A stretch of 36,912 bases of DNA from Smittium mucronatum (lineage: Eukaryota; Kickxellomycota; Harpellomycetes; Harpellales; Legeriomycetaceae). Made by a program: the position numbers and the translations under genes. How positions within the stretch are numbered: the first letter of the stretch is position 1; every line of letters begins with the position of its first letter. The notes beneath the pieces are model-generated. The model did not search any database. It saw nothing but the letters and a program-made list of their open reading frames with translations, and was not told the DNA's origin. Positions 14,175 to 25,409 of this stretch are shown piece by piece. The stretch lies in contig LSSL01003608.1 in assembly GCA_001953115.1 (NCBI GenBank), positions 1 to 36,912 on the forward strand, in the 5' to 3' direction.

Positions 14175-16639
14175 ATTTTTGAGGCATTTTAAATCTATTA
14201 TAACAAGAAGTATTCACATCTTAATTCAAAATATAACTTCTATTATCCAAAAATCAATTTCTTTTAGTGGTTTTGTATATATTTGGAAAAGCTGTGTTAG
14301 AAAATTAGAAAAATTGCACCGTTAAAAAGTCAAGTTTTTTTTTTTGTAGTACCTCGAATTAAATTAATGCGGGGCTATTAAGAGTTAAATTGGATATCCG
14401 ATATTCTTTTTAAAATTTGCATTTTTTAAAAAATTAAAAAGTTGGCTAATAGCCCTATAAATTTTCTTCAAAACAATAAAGATAGAGAGTACGTAGCTAA
14501 ACTGATTAATATTCCATAATATTCTCAATAAAATATATTTATTCTTGCTTTAAATTTTCTACTAACCAAGAATTTTACATATTATTTTTTGATATAATTG
14601 AGAATCGGTATAAATGTAAAAATAAATGGCTAGTTTAACATAAAAATATTCTTAATAAAAATCTAAACCCAAAAATAAATAAATAAATTAATGGCTAGGT
14701 GGGTGATCTCAAAGAGATTATTCCTTTTATTAATAATAAAAAATCACCCAATTTAATGAAATAAGGACTCTTTTTCTTATACGGGAGATTATACGGCATC
14801 CAAATTCTTTTTTAAATCATTTTTTATAGGTCAATTATTTTATTCATATAATTATCTCAATGGCTATGTAATAGTTTCAATGTCACGGTTAAACTTTACT
14901 ACTTTAGATAACAGTCAATTATTATTCGCTATATTTGATTTTTGAATAAATTAAAAAGATCTTATTATAAATCAAAAAATTATTAAAAAAGATATGGGTG
15001 ACTTTTTAAAGTGAAAAAAGTAGCGTGCTAAATAATCTGCCATATATTCACAAAAAAATTGTAAAAAATTATTGTGATCGTGTTTAACTAAGGCTATCAG
15101 ATATAGATTATATCTTAGCCCATTAAATTACTGGAATTAAAAGGTTAAGAAAAATATTATTCCTTTTGCTCAATTTAATTCAGATAATTTCATGAATACC
15201 GTTAAATCAATGTCTAATTCAGCTATAGAATAAGTAGGGATTTTACAAAAAAACTCCACTTATTTTAAATCATTTCTAGTATGTATTGACCATTTTTATA
15301 AGCTTCAATCTCCAATTTTTATATTTTAAACCAATGATTGACTTCATATACCTATATTTAATTAATTTGAATACTATTTTTTAATAAATTGCATAAAAAA
15401 ATGATTTTCCCTGTTTAATTCGATATGGCTCAAAAAATTTATCTAGTTAGAATATTAAGTTCATTCAACATACTCCATTAAGATAATTTTCCTTATTTAT
15501 AAAAGATTTTCCCAGTTTATTAACTTGACATTTGAATTCAACCATTATTATTTTTAAGATTTTTTTTTGGAAATATATAATAATTTAAACTATTAAAACA
15601 TATCAATTGAACATTTAATTATCTATGATACAAAAAAAACGTAAAAATAATTGATGTAGTTTTTTCTGAATATAAATTGGAGCTTTTATAGATTTTTATT
15701 GAAGGAAAATATCGTATAAAAAATTATATTTATGCAACCAGGGTTTAATTTATGGGGGTTTCTTCAAATTTAAAACAAAATATTATCTAAACATTTTTTG
15801 GAGCCAGGAATATGTAAATAATTTACCTCAACATAAAAGTATACATCAAATGTTTAATTTTTTTGAAGTAATTTGAAAAATAAATAAAAATATCCTAAAT
15901 AAAATTGTAAAAGTAAAAGAAAAAATAAATATTACATATTTCAGTCTCTGTTTTTAAAATTTTAAACTACGATTTACTTTGATATATAAAAACAAATTAA
16001 GCTTTTATAATGATTTTTTGAAAAAAAAAAGATTTAGCCTTTATCCCTTAAAATTCAAATTCTTTTACAATCTGTAACAGCTATAAAAAGTCCTAGCCGA
16101 AAAGCAAGGTTTTCCAGAGTTTTGGGGTTTTAATTAAACTGATCAGATAAAACCCCCATTTATTCAACTTCAACTTTATATAAATATGGGATTTTTTTTT
16201 ATAAATGTTTAGTTAACTAAAAGCGAAAAAATATATTTCGATTCTCACATTTATTTTATGAAATATATAGTAAAGATATGTACATTTTATTTTTTTAAAC
16301 CAGAAATTAAAAAAGAGAATAAGGCCAAATATTTCAAATCAAAAAAGCAATGATCTAAAAACAACAGCAATATTCTTAAAATCAATTTTTTTTCCCTTCA
16401 AATATTATAATACCTGTAATTTAATAACAAAGATATACAATTCAGTAGTTTTTAGCTATTGATTCCAAGTTTTTAAATTTTACTGAAAATTTCGTGGATT
16501 GATCGAGTTTATGGTAAGAGCCCTTCTGATGTTAAATGGAATTTTTGGGTTCTAAAACTTAAAAAAAATTGAGAAGGTATGATAAATTCCAGGAATTTAT
16601 CGAGGTCTCAGGAGGTGTCAAAAAAAACATATATTCATT

Positions 16640-17270
16640 TATCTCCCCTAAGGCTAACCATATTATGGTTGGTTGGAGGCACAAGTAGTACAATTTTCGA
16701 AGCAAAATATAATAAAATTTCACTTAGAGTTATTTCTTGGTTGGGGGTGGAGAGAATAATGTAGGCGATTCGGATGATAAATACTTCAGATAAGGGCAGC
16801 CTTAAAACATGAGAAATCAAATTTTGTAGTAAATTCTGAAACTTTTACCATAGATCAAGTGAAGCTACCGTCAGTAGAACTGATCTCAACGCGTAAAATT
16901 TTTTTTAGGAATACCAACTTAATAAGAAATACATTTAATTATGATTCTATTTTTATTGATTTCGTTGAAATCGGGCTCTAATACGAGGCTCAATAGCCTC
17001 AGCAAAATTTACCTCGTTGAAAACAAGGTAAGTTATTGACTGCATGTAATCCCAGTAGTACTTCTAATCAAAGTAATGTCAGTGAGGGTGGTTTTTTTTA
17101 ATAAATTGATATCTTTTATTATATATAATTGGCCTGTATCATGATAGAAAACTATATTGTGGCTAGTTTGACTGTATTTTATAATGCACCTTTCTTTTTT
17201 AAATATTTTTTAATATAGTTTTTAATGGTGTTACCTTAAAATAAGTTTTCGTGATACAAAAAAAAATCAA
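16640..17270 (+). repeat. Dispersed structured element, copy B (diverged)
   Basis: This is collinear with the element at 5660-6290 but more AT-rich. Matching blocks in order include cccctaag near 16645; ttttcgaag near 16694; aaaatttcac near 16714 followed by ttcttggttggg near 16734; the pair gggctctaatac/ggctcaatag near 16973-16995; cgttgaaaa near 17014; gcatgtaa near 17042; and the 3' block tatagtttttaatgg near 17214, then cttaaaataa and an A run. It has its own hairpin, GAGGCT-CAAT-AGCCTC, at about 16984-16999. Several copy A stems are lost or replaced. An open frame of about 60 codons here on each strand (16579-16820) has no recognisable domain. Confidence 0.6.
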
Positions 17271-20200
17271 AAAATTTAGTAAAAAAAAAATAAGAAACTT
17301 TTATTAGTAAAATATTTTATGTGCTAAATGATTTTTCATAAAAGCAAAGGCGGATAGCTGAAGCTAGGGTAGAGCTACTGATATCAGGGACAGAAAAAAG
17401 AATAAAGATGATTAAAAATATATACCGCAAATAATTGTATAATATAAAAATGTTGCTGGGAAGAATTTATAAAAGGATTAATACTATTAACTGATCACGA
17501 AAATAGACAAATCATCCATTTTTAACTTTCAAAAGTATTTGCTTTCCGAAAAATTGCATAAAATCAGTAGATAACTCGCTTGAATCATCTCATGGCGATT
17601 TAAAGCCCTTATCAGATACAAAAAACGCTTTTAAGCACACAAATAAAATCCTTGTATCACATTTTCGAAGTTAAATTTGATTTATTTACAGTTCATTTCA
17701 TTTTAACTTTATTCGAAAAAGGTTAAAGATGAAAAACGTAAAATATTCATAGATTTTATAGTACCCCTTTAATTCTTTATAAATAATTTTTAATACCCCT
17801 AAAAAGCTTTCTAAATTATCTGGTCCTTTTGTGACCAATTTTAGGTAATAAACCTCGACTTAGCTTCTCTGAGTGTTTATAAATACAATCAATACCAAAT
17901 TAATTGATGAATAGAGGTTTCAAATCCAACTGTATATGTAACAAGCTGTGATAAAGACCTTTATTTTCCACATTATTTTCCACAAGGAGATGCTTCAAAT
18001 TCAGATCTAATGTCTGAATCCATCTTCGCACATAGGCCACTAATATAGCAAAGTATTCGCACAATATCATTAAATTAGGTTATAATCAATGAATTTCGAA
18101 TTCTAATAAGAGATATATTTTTTTAAAAAAATGGAGGAGGTGAAAATTTACCTGAAAAGTGTACTATAATTAGATTACAATAAAAAAATACAATTTTACT
18201 CAGATTATATTTTTTCGGCGGCATAGAAATTAATAAAAGAATCCGGAGTCAATAAATTGGGAAATGCTATAAGGATAATTTTTTTTTTTTAAATATCACT
18301 TTCAGATGGGCAAAAATTAAATAAAGTTATTATTACTACCAATTTATGAATGTTTTTGTTTTGATTCGATTTCTGATGAATCAATACTTTTTTCTTTATA
18401 AAAAAATGGCACTAAACCAATCAATGTCATCATTTTTGATCTTACTAGGTCTTTTTATAGATACTATTCAAATTGCTATACCAATCAATATGCGGATTTT
18501 AAAGATGTTCGGGGCTAGCGAAATATGGCTCACATGAGATTAGGAGATAATAAATAAGCGCTGTGTTCGTTTTCGCGATTCTTTTAACTTGGAAATTTAA
18601 TGATCACTTTTTTTTGTTGAATAATAGGTATAAAATATCTGCGAACATGTATTTAGAGGCTTTTTTTGTACCACAGAAAAACTTTGCTAAAAAAAAGATG
18701 GATTAAAAGTTCATCGACTTAGAGGGTCTTTTTTATACTGGACCTCAATATATATATTGTAAGTGTTTATAATAAAGAATAATAATAAAATATGAAGATA
18801 ATCAATCGAACTTTAGAGCCGAGTTTTTATATTTTTTAATTTTTTAACGTTTAGAATTATTAATTTATTTCATGTATATTAGGGTAGGGATTTTTGTTAT
18901 TTATAATTTAGCCAAAAAATACAGTTTTTAAAAGGGATAAAGGTAGTATTTGATTTAAATTCAATAATATCAAATGCTCAAAGTACAAATTTTATTACAC
19001 TTTTTTTAAAAATTTGTTTTTTTATGGAAAAACTCAAATATATCTTCAAAACAAAATTATTTTAATTCACACAGAATACTGATAATTATCAGTTTTTTAT
19101 AATCATTGGTTCGCTTTGTTTATAAATAGATATTAATAAGGATTTTTTTTCCTTTTTTTTTTTTGGTTTATAAACTTATTTTCATAAATATTATATGATT
19201 TAAAACTAAGGGGCTGAAATTGTATATATATTAAAACTTAGAAACACTTAAATTTAAAGGTCTATGTTGTAATTTTTTTGAAGTCGAATTATTATGAAAA
19301 TTTTCGGATCTCCTGCAAATATTTACGCTTTATAAATAGAATGAATTTTAATCAAAAAATAACAAGTTAATATTGGTATATTTTAATCTGAAAATTGAAT
19401 ATATAGTAATATTAGATACTATCAAATAATTGACTAATCGTCTTGATATTTTTCAAAAAGTAATATTAAAGATGGACGATTTTTGGGTGCTTTCTTTTAA
19501 GAAAAAAATAGGCAATCTGGACCATATTGTGATCTGGTATTATAGTTTTATCGTACTAAATAATACATTATTTAGTAATATTGTGGTTTAGCTAATATCA
19601 GACAAATTTTTAAATAAATGTAATTCACTATTTGAGAATATGAATAAGTATATAATTAATAATCAGCACAAAAATGATTTAAATGGCCCAGGAGCTTTTT
19701 TTATAAACATAATTTTATACATGTTGAAATGTATTGTTTTTATTTTTTGATTAAGGGGAAGTCGGTAATCTTGATATCTGGTATTTTGGTGTGTATTGTG
19801 GATTAGAGGTGTAAATTTACATTATATAATCCGAAGTAAAAATAATTTTCCAAGACAAGTTGAATTTATTTGAATTTTCAATAGTAAAGAAGCTGCATAC
19901 CTGACAAATATTAAAATTCAATTGATATCCTGCCAATGTTTATCTTGTAAAATAGTTTGAATAACACCCTTTATAGGATGGAAAAGAGTGAGTATAAATT
20001 AGGCGCAACAAAGGCTCGCCAATAACGATAATAAAAATCTTGAGCGTCATTATCAGTGGTTTTCTGAATTTGTAGAGATTTGAGGGCTCTAGCGACTGAT
20101 TATAACACCATGTTTCCCATAATTATTTGATATGCTGAGAAAATTAAGAATAGGGTTCTTTATGAGGGTAAATGAAATCTGTATTTCAAGCGAGCTGGTA

Positions 20201-20900
20201 ACGGTTTACATAATTTTCATTTGTTGCTTTTGTAAAACATGAAAGTGAATCTATCCGATTCATCGGAACGAATCGTATCTATATTCCATGCTTTTAATAT
20301 ATCTTTTTGTGGCATGAGCAATATTTTTGCGTCATAGGAGATGTTTTTAATAAATTTCGGGTATATAAAAAAAGGCGTAAAAACATTTTAGGAAATATTG
20401 AAAATGAGCGGTTTTAATAGACTAAAATTTTTCTATTGGCAGAAGGGCTCCGGGGGAGTGTGTGTCAATAGAATAAATGGCACTGAAATATTAATTGTAA
20501 AATGTTTGTTAACGTAATGTTGATAGATTGGGTATAACAAATAACATGTTTGGTCAACAAAATCGATTCAAGGATATGTTTGGTCTGTAGAATCAGCTAT
20601 GAGGCATATGGATCAGCACTTAAAATGGAAGAAGCCAATAATAACAAAACTTTATGTATTAGATACATATTTTCGTTCTAAAAAGGAAACAATGAAGAGA
20701 TTCATACATAATAATAACCAATATAATGTGTTTAAATATACGCTTTCTACCGGTACGTAATTGTGCCTGATTGTTTTCGAGATAGGATCATTTATTGGAC
20801 GTTTCATTTAGTTGAGGAAAGGAATCAATGTCTATCAAAAAGAACAAACGGCGAGTATATTATTCTCATTAGCTCTCAATTACTAAATAAAACGGGTTAG
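17271..20900. other. Gene-poor transition zone
   Basis: Composition becomes gradually less AT-extreme towards the genes. No complete gene is supported. A 63-codon open frame at 18346-18537 (+) and a 38-codon frame ending near 20760 (+) are not purely low complexity, but I recognise neither and neither has convincing splice partners. Confidence 0.55.
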
Positions 20901-20929
20901 ACCGCTGCTTTTATCCTGTTACATTTGTA

Positions 20930-21200
20930 TCTCTTTGTCTACGCATAATTCTTTCTAAACCTACATGCAGTATCTCTATTATTCTGGCTTGTTCTTCGTT
21001 CTCACCCTCTCTCATTGTTCATTTCGTCTTTACCTACCTACTAATTTTCACAAGAATTCCGTTTTTAACTACTTTTCCTGTCCATAATCTCTCCCTTTTC
21101 CTTTATCAATTCCGTTTTTTCTTTACTTTTCTTCTACTAAACTGAATATTAGATCTTCATTATTCTCCATACACCACCCATCAATTCATCCCCTTAATAG
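20930..21200 (+). promoter_or_regulatory. Pyrimidine-rich upstream region of the BAR-SH3 gene
   Basis: The plus strand turns sharply C/T-rich (repeated tct, ctttt, ctctc blocks) just upstream of the first gene. CT-rich blocks are common in fungal promoters, so this probably marks the promoter or 5' leader of the gene starting at 21379. No coding frame is open through it. Confidence 0.45.
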
Positions 21201-21298
21201 TAGCTTTTTGGAAAAAACCGTCGCTAACAAAGATTATCAAACAACCACATAAATAAGCATTTTTTAAGGATTCCTGTAAATAAATAATAAATATACCT

Positions 21299-21305
21299 TA
21301 TAAAA
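21299..21305 (+). promoter_or_regulatory. Candidate TATA box of the BAR-SH3 gene
   Basis: TATAAAA about 80 bp upstream of the ATG at 21379, a usual spacing for a fungal gene with a short leader. Confidence 0.4.
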
Positions 21306-21378
21306 TCAATTGAATAGATAGCATTACGGCCTTCGCCTATCTCTTGGCCAAAATTTAATTCTCTCATATTCACACATT

Positions 21379-23097
21379 ATGGCCTCCTCTATAAGAAAGA
21401 ACTTTGGAAAGCTAGGCCAAGTAAGATTTTTTTATTTTTTATTTTTATCCAAAATGGATCCGTTAAAATATAATTTTTTAATTTAGTGGACTGGTGACAT
21501 ATTGGGAAAAGAGGAGAAATCCGAACTCCCCGATCATTTCAAATCCTTGATGGCTGAAACTGAAATTAAAAAAGTTGGCACTGAAAATTTGAACAATTCC
21601 CTTATCCTCTTTACCAACCATCTCTCAAAAAAAAAAGAGACCACTGAGAACTCGAAAAACAAAGTTTACATTTTGGAAATTCTCGCAAATTCATTAATGT
21701 CTTTGGGCGAATCTTTGCCTCGCGATTCCTTATACGGCAGAGCTCTCAAAAATGTCGCCTCTGTAGAACTCTCCATTGTATCTAACCAGTCATCTTTTGT
21801 AACTTTAATTAAAGATGAGTTCCAAACCAATCTTGAGCGACAAATCGATTCCTTAAAGGAATTTACCAAACTTCAAAAAAAGTTTGAAAATAGGCGACTC
21901 GATTACGAATCAAAAAATAATAAACTAGTTCGTCTGAAAAAAGAATCTACTTCAGTAGAGGACGATTGCAGGCAGGCTCTTGCCAAATACGAAGATTCAT
22001 ATGATGAAATTGTTTCTAGAATGCTTAATTTCCAAGACGCTGAAGAAGACCACCTTCATTGTCTCTATTCTTTCTATCAAGCCCAAATGGATTATCATCG
22101 ATCTGCTCTCAATTCTCTGGAATCTCTCAACAATTTCTTTATCGATTCTTTTAAAACAAAAAGACCTCCCGCTTTGGAGCGTTTCCCAAACATGAAAATT
22201 AAACTTTCTAAACTCGATTCCAGAAGGACTAATGAATTCGAGAATAGCTACCATATGTCTCGAAATGACAGTGCTCATAGTGTAAATTCTGTTTCTAATA
22301 ATCCAAAATCACATCCTAATGACAATCCCCAACCAATTCCTGAACAAATTTCCAGCAAACCTTCTATTTTCAGAAGAGCACCGCCTCCACCACCACCAAC
22401 AATCCCAAAAACTGTGCGATCTCCGAATAAAACCGTTCGTAAAGCTTTGTATGATTTTAGAGGGATAGAACACGGGGAATTACCCCTCCACATAGGTGAT
22501 ATTGTACAAGTAGATTCCAAAATCGATGATGGATGGTGGTCTGGAACGATTCTCCGATCTTCTGATAGTCTCTCCGTTTCAAGAAGAGGAATGTTTCCTG
22601 TTTCTTATACCTGCGATTTTGAAGAGCCTGTAAATACATTCGTAAAATCGCAATCTGGTTACGATTATCCTCCTCGTCCAGGACATGTCCCAGATATTTC
22701 TAATAAAATGAACCATGCATCTTCAGACATACATGTCGCAAGAGTCCATTCTAATTCTTCTTCAGACCATCCCAATGGCGGTTATGATAAATCCAACGCC
22801 CACCCAAACTCTATCGATAAACCTAATTTGACAAAAAATTCTCGGCCTTTGTCACGGAATGCCACTGCTCCGAATCTCAGCGAACAATCGACGTTCAATA
22901 GCCACACTGCTCATCCTCCAATTCCAAATAGATCTCGTACTCAAGGTCAGCCTTCGGCAAGTTTAGTGGATGGGACTTCTGGAAATTTGGCTCGGCCGCT
23001 GGACAACTATGGGCTATGTTCAGTTTGCGGATGTGATGATTATGAACCGAATGTGTTTAAAGTTGGCTCATGTAACAATTGTTTTCACAAGCATTGA
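21379..23097 (+). CDS. BAR-SH3 domain protein with C-terminal Cys/His cluster
   Basis: Predicted protein of 550 aa from two exons: 21379-21420 (14 codons, beginning MASSIRKNFGKLGQ) and 21487-23097. The 66-bp intron (GTAAGA...TTTAG) is in phase 0. The short first exon is needed because the conserved fungal start RKNFGKLGQ-WTGD spans the junction. Residues about 1-235 are a helical, charged BAR domain, which dimerises and binds curved membrane. A disordered linker follows with a six-proline run near 313-318. An SH3 domain lies at about 332-391 (ALYDF, then DDGWWSG, then RGMFPVSY). The region after it is Ser/Asn/Pro-rich. The last 26 residues hold Cys 525, 528, 530, 543, 546 and His 548, 550, a probable metal-binding knuckle. 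The architecture is endophilin-like and suggests a cortical actin/endocytosis adaptor; I do not assign a yeast orthologue. It converges on the next gene, with 63 bp between stops. Confidence 0.92.
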
Positions 23098-23125
23098 ATA
23101 GTTTCTTTATTATTTATATATACTC

Positions 23126-23131
23126 AATAAA
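23126..23131 (+). terminator. Candidate polyadenylation signal
   Basis: AATAAA 29 bp after the BAR-SH3 stop codon, inside the 63-bp gap between two convergent genes, so the two transcripts probably overlap at their 3' ends. Confidence 0.5.
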
Positions 23132-23160
23132 TGCATTCTTCAATCAAACCTATATATTTT

Positions 23161-24940
23161 CTAATTATGTTCTGTTATGTTGAGATACTCAATTACATCA
23201 ATCGCAGTATAATTACTGGCTAAACAACAAGGAAACTTGAAGAATCCTGAGTATTTTGGGACTATCCACGGGTACAAGTCACAACCTGTAATAGAGTACT
23301 TTTTCATTTCATCTAAGGTCGTTTTGGTCCATTTCGAGGAATTAATTGTAGTAGAGCAATCCGCAGATGATTGCAAGGGATATTTTAGAAAAACCTGCTG
23401 TTTGAGAGCTAAAATACGGGCGATAAGATCGTGGAGGTATTGTGAGTTTGTAGAATAGCGAGATAGTGCATGCCCTTGCCCGAGCAAGAAGTCACAGTTG
23501 GCTGACGATACAAAGAATTGGGCGTTGAGAAATACAATATAAGCATGGATCTTTGATGGAGACAACGAGTACTGCCAATAGCAAGACGGGGCGTTGGCCG
23601 CACACCAAAAGAAGAAATGGCGTTGCGAGTGGGCGCTTGCAAGAACTTTGCGTTTAGCAGTGCGGATGCGACCAGGGTGAAGCGACGGGCGGCCTGGGCA
23701 CCGACAGAGTTCTGACTGGTACAGGAGAAGTTTTGCTGAATGGATGAGAATATGTGCAAGATGTCCAATAACCTGGAAGTCCCTGCCATCAGCTCCAATA
23801 CCAGCGCCATTATTACCATCATCGTTGGGGTTATCAAACAGGCTGAGCGGGAACTTGCTGCTGGTTTGTTCAATGGCCATATCAACTGCCCGGATGAGCT
23901 TGATCAATGATGCAGTTTCGATCCGGCTGTTGATGCTAGTCGGTGAGGACAAGTACCGCCGATTGGTGAAGCAGAGAACAGCCCCTAGTATACGCACGAT
24001 ATGGATCAGAAACGCGTGGTTTGATGCTCTAGGAGCTTCTGATCGACCATAGCGGAACCCATAGTCGTCTGATGGTATATCAACAGCTATATCTTGGTCA
24101 GAGACGTGTGGGTAATCGCAGCAGAATATGTAGCAACAGCGGGATGCAATGTACCAGGCCCAAAAGATTCGTCTATGAAATTCAGCATCACCGGTGATTG
24201 GCCCCTGGTATCTAGATTTCATGGAGATATCGAGCCGATACATCCTCGATATTCTGACGACCCTATCAAAACGAAAAAAAAGGAGCTATGTAATTAATAG
24301 ATGAATCTAATTCTTGTATTTATTACTCTTTATTAGATGTGATTAAGAGGGGAGGGGGATGAAGGCAAACTTACGTGCAGGATAATTCTAACGTTTTTTT
24401 AAGAAAAATAGGGGGAAGAAAATCATTAATTTTTGACCAATGAATCCCATGGTGAGGTGATACCTAAAGAGAATGATCGGGAGGAGGGTTAGAATTTCGA
24501 AACTTACCGAATACTGACACAAAATTAGACTTATCAAGAGATCCCCAGTAATATGCAGATAGTATACATGAGGACCAAACATAGTAAGCAATGCATGTAG
24601 GGTTCTTGTAGTCAAGAGCAATTAGATCAGAGTGTAGGATCCTCTTAGCGGCAGATGCATATTTGGATCCAGAGTCCAGGGGTGAGGGTGTAGGCGCTAT
24701 ATGGTTTATAGCGATAGAGAGGATTGAGTAATAAAAATGGCGTGGGACTATGTGGTTTTTGAGATGCGATAGGAGGGATGGCAGACTGGCTGGAATCATC
24801 ATAGCTGGAATTATCGAAAAAAGCTTGGGGATAAGGGGCTCAATGACACTGAATGGTGGGATTTCTGGATCATCCTATTATATTTATAAATTATTCAAAC
24901 TATCAAGAAATATAATTATGAATATAAAAAAGTTTACCAT
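23161..24940 (-). CDS. Fungal transcription-factor middle-homology (Fungal_trans-like) protein, no zinc cluster seen
   Basis: Best model, read on the minus strand: ATG 24940-24938, then exons 24874-24508, 24387-24375 (13 nt) and 24262-23161, giving 494 aa. Introns are 63, 120 and 112 bp; all are GT-AG with good donors (GTAAAC, GTAAGT, GTAAGT), and phases 0, 1 and 2 match across the joins. The micro-exon supplies residues between SVF and VVRISRMYRLDIS (about 124-128). Fungal_trans features seen: PEIPPFSVIEP near the start, AYYWGS, RRIFWAWYI at about 158-166, then the SDQDIAVDIP segment. This domain is normally the regulatory part of Zn2Cys6 factors. No C-x2-C-x6-C cluster is found between here and the neighbouring cytidylyltransferase gene. 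The 5' end is uncertain: the ATG abuts the first intron, and weak homology (LFNVFK) precedes it. It could be a truncated factor or a domain-only regulator. Confidence 0.8.
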
Positions 24941-25409
24941 TTTGAAGACATTGAATAAGACTGAATTTTTTTATGAGTCCGTGGTCGGGATGTATTTTTA
25001 TATTGATGTGAGAGAAAGTAATTTGGTGGATATATATTTAGTAATATGATTGTGACGAAAATGAAAATATGATTAAGATTTCAAGTTTGAATGAGTAACG
25101 GCAATGGAGTAGGGTGGCGACGAAATGCATGCAGAATGCCATATAAGGTAATATAGCTGCAGGAAGAATTCTGGTTTAGTCCACTAACCCAATAAGAAAA
25201 AAATCATATATAGATTGATGATGGAAGGAAAAAAAAAAGAAGCTAAATTGGGTTGCATTGGGCAAGGTATTGTAAAGCTTTTAAAATTTTTTGTTTTAAT
25301 ATTGTAAATAAAGGATTGGGGAAAAGAGCCCATGAGCATTGTACATTCTAAAATATATAAAGCGGAAAAGTAAAAATAGCAGGGTATAAGATAAGAACAA
25401 GAAAAAGCA

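Larger units (their letters stand above)
6291..16640. other. AT-rich gene-free tract (central part)
   Basis: More than 10 kb with no supportable gene. It contains simple repeats, long G/C homopolymers and one GC-richer hairpin (listed separately). Open frames around 12711-12911, 13442-13672 and 13728-13910 (minus strand) are 60-76 codons of low-complexity residues, have no recognisable domain, and are best explained by chance. Confidence 0.7.

Noticed and set aside
24464..24622. Extension of the transcription-factor-like exon through GKFRNSNPPP to a stop
   Set aside because: This reads through a strong GTAAGT donor into an intron; the conserved domain continues only after splicing.
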